Source of the DNA: Deltaproteobacteria bacterium
GTDB lineage: Bacteria > Desulfobacterota > Desulfobacteria > Desulfobacterales > ETH-SRB1
Assembly: GCA_030611115.1 (NCBI GenBank)
Contig: JAUWQK010000117.1
Location: 1-5,200 of the forward strand
Direction of reading: 5' to 3'
DNA: 5,200 nucleotides
Within the stretch, counting starts at the first letter, position 1; each line of letters begins with the position of its first letter. This document shows positions 4,463 through 5,200 of the stretch, one piece after another. The notes below the pieces were generated by a model. The model saw only the letters and a list, made by a program, of their open reading frames with translations. It searched no databases and had not been told where the DNA came from. The translations under genes and the position numbers were made by a program.

Positions 4463-5007
4463 CTATTCTTTGGGTCTGTAGTACCAGGGGGAACAAAAGA
4501 TTCTAAAACGAATTGCAAAGGGGAAAACAAGTATAAACAAAATTCTGATCGTCATTTGATATATAGTAAACCATTCGATCTTTCGGATAGATGTTATTGC
4601 AGGTGGTTTCAAAATAATACGGAAATCAAGCCCTCTTTTTTTGCCCCATGACTTAAGAGAGTGAGAGAAAAAAATTTCCTCACCGGCATAGACCAGCTCG
4701 CTAAATCCTCCTGTTGCCTCGAAACTTTCTTTAAGACAATAGATGAAACATCCGGCAGCCAGGCCAAACTTTATAGATAACCAGTTCCAGAAATCTACAA
4801 ATTTTTGAGCAAATGGTCTTAGTGTTTTGTCTGTAGCAACAACAACTCCGCCGCCACAGCACATTCCGGTTGATAGATTAAACAATGCGGTTTGCAGAAG
4901 ATCCGGCGGCAGGATAGTATCGGAATCTAAAAATATCAGATATTGCCCTTTAGGGGGTCAACAATAAATAACTTCACATTTTTGTTGGCCGAATCGTGTA
5001 ATTCCAA
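4463..5007 (-). pseudogene. Broken family 2 glycosyltransferase (C-terminal two thirds)
   Basis: Membrane-associated GT-A family enzymes transfer sugars from nucleotide sugars to lipid or polysaccharide acceptors. The main frame (4463-4957) has KGQYLIFLDSDT with the DxD metal-binding motif (codons at 4925-4927 and 4919-4921), MCCGGGVVVAT, AAGCFIYCLKESFEATGGF, and YAGEEIFFSHSLKSWG, the ED-type acceptor or base motif of the family. The end has a hydrophobic segment (MTIRILFILVFPFAI) and an intact C-terminus. Upstream, a TGA (4958-4960) closes this frame. The family's N-terminal sequence resumes in another frame as ANKNVKLFIVDPLKG (to 4945). About 20 residues usual between these parts are missing and the phase is shifted, so a deletion occurred there. 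The nucleotide-binding N-terminus is absent: stop codons fill 5008-5070. The remaining 164-residue frame could be translated but would lack the nucleotide-binding half. Confidence 0.75.
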
Positions 5008-5070
5008 TTAGGCAAAATATCATGATTTTCCAATTGAAGTTGAGACATTTCCTTATCAGAAGATTTTGTC

Positions 5071-5200
5071 TTATTTGTTCAGTTCTTCATATATTTTTCT
5101 GAAAGCTTCACTGTCTTTCATCTTTTTTATCATTATGTAATCGTATGCTTTTTTAAATATTGGAAGGTCTTTCGGTCTAAAAAAATTATATTTTCTGTTT
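5071..5200 (-). CDS. C-terminal end of an unrecognised protein, cut by window edge
   Basis: About 42 codons ending in TAA at 5071-5073. The visible tail starts NRKYNFFRPKDLPIFKKAYD and ends AFRKIYEELNK, lysine-rich and probably helical. No family is recognised. It is followed directly by the glycosyltransferase remnant, so it may belong to a surface-polysaccharide gene group; that is inference from one neighbour. Codon order and lack of internal stops support it being real. Confidence 0.5.
   Translation of the reverse strand, partial: NRKYNFFRPKDLPIFKKAYDYIMIKKMKDSEAFRKIYEELNK

Noticed and set aside
4958..4960. In-frame TGA before the glycosyltransferase KGQYLIFLDSDT segment as a second selenocysteine codon
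   Set aside because: The upstream frame does not resemble the family, family N-terminal sequence is in another frame, and no cysteine is expected there. A deletion with frameshift explains it better.
1..5200. CRISPR array, tRNA, rRNA, or transposase gene
   Set aside because: No regularly spaced repeats of suitable length, no tRNA-like fold noticed and no transposase or integrase motif in any frame I read.

Overview
All genes in this AT-rich window read leftward on the minus strand. The window looks like a degenerate integron gene-cassette region with toxin-antitoxin remnants and one recoded gene. The organism cannot be named from sequence alone. A selenocysteine (Sec)-decoding gene, cassette-type recombination sites, a RelE/ParE module and a group 2 glycosyltransferase remnant would suit a Desulfobacterota-like (deltaproteobacterial) anaerobe or a similar environmental Gram-negative. 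The lipoprotein signal supports a Gram-negative envelope. The taxon is inference.

Right end (about 4460-5200): the C-terminal tail of an unrecognised protein (stop at 5071), then a broken family 2 glycosyltransferase. The glycosyltransferase has lost its N-terminus, and a short out-of-frame deletion lies just before its LDSDT metal-binding motif. No integrase gene is visible.

Centre (about 1378-4412): single-gene modules, each followed by an imperfect inverted repeat with attC-like core sites. In reading order they are a geneless module, a 239-residue unknown protein, a 147-residue lipoprotein, a 223-residue unknown protein and a 189-residue unknown protein. The repeats at 3338-3460, 2775-2854 and about 1995-2071 are convincing attC-type structures. 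Those at 4233-4341 and 1378-1424 are weaker. With no integrase in view, this matches a CALIN (cluster of attC sites lacking an integrase) or part of a larger integron.

Left part (1-1340): a truncated orphan VapB-like antitoxin follows half of an attC-like arm and is associated with TTTGACACC repeats. Next is the most interesting gene. A CopZ-type cysteine-rich iron-sulfur metallochaperone appears to stop at a TGA. The frame continues 16 codons past it and restores the family's C-terminal motif, with the TGA exactly at a conserved cysteine. A hairpin with a GGU-containing loop lies at the correct distance downstream, as in bacterial SECIS (Sec insertion) elements. The gene is therefore read as an 84-residue selenoprotein (699-953). 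The window ends with a ParD-like antitoxin and a partial RelE/ParE toxin.

The cassette genes have no evident joint pathway; they look like independently acquired accessory genes.
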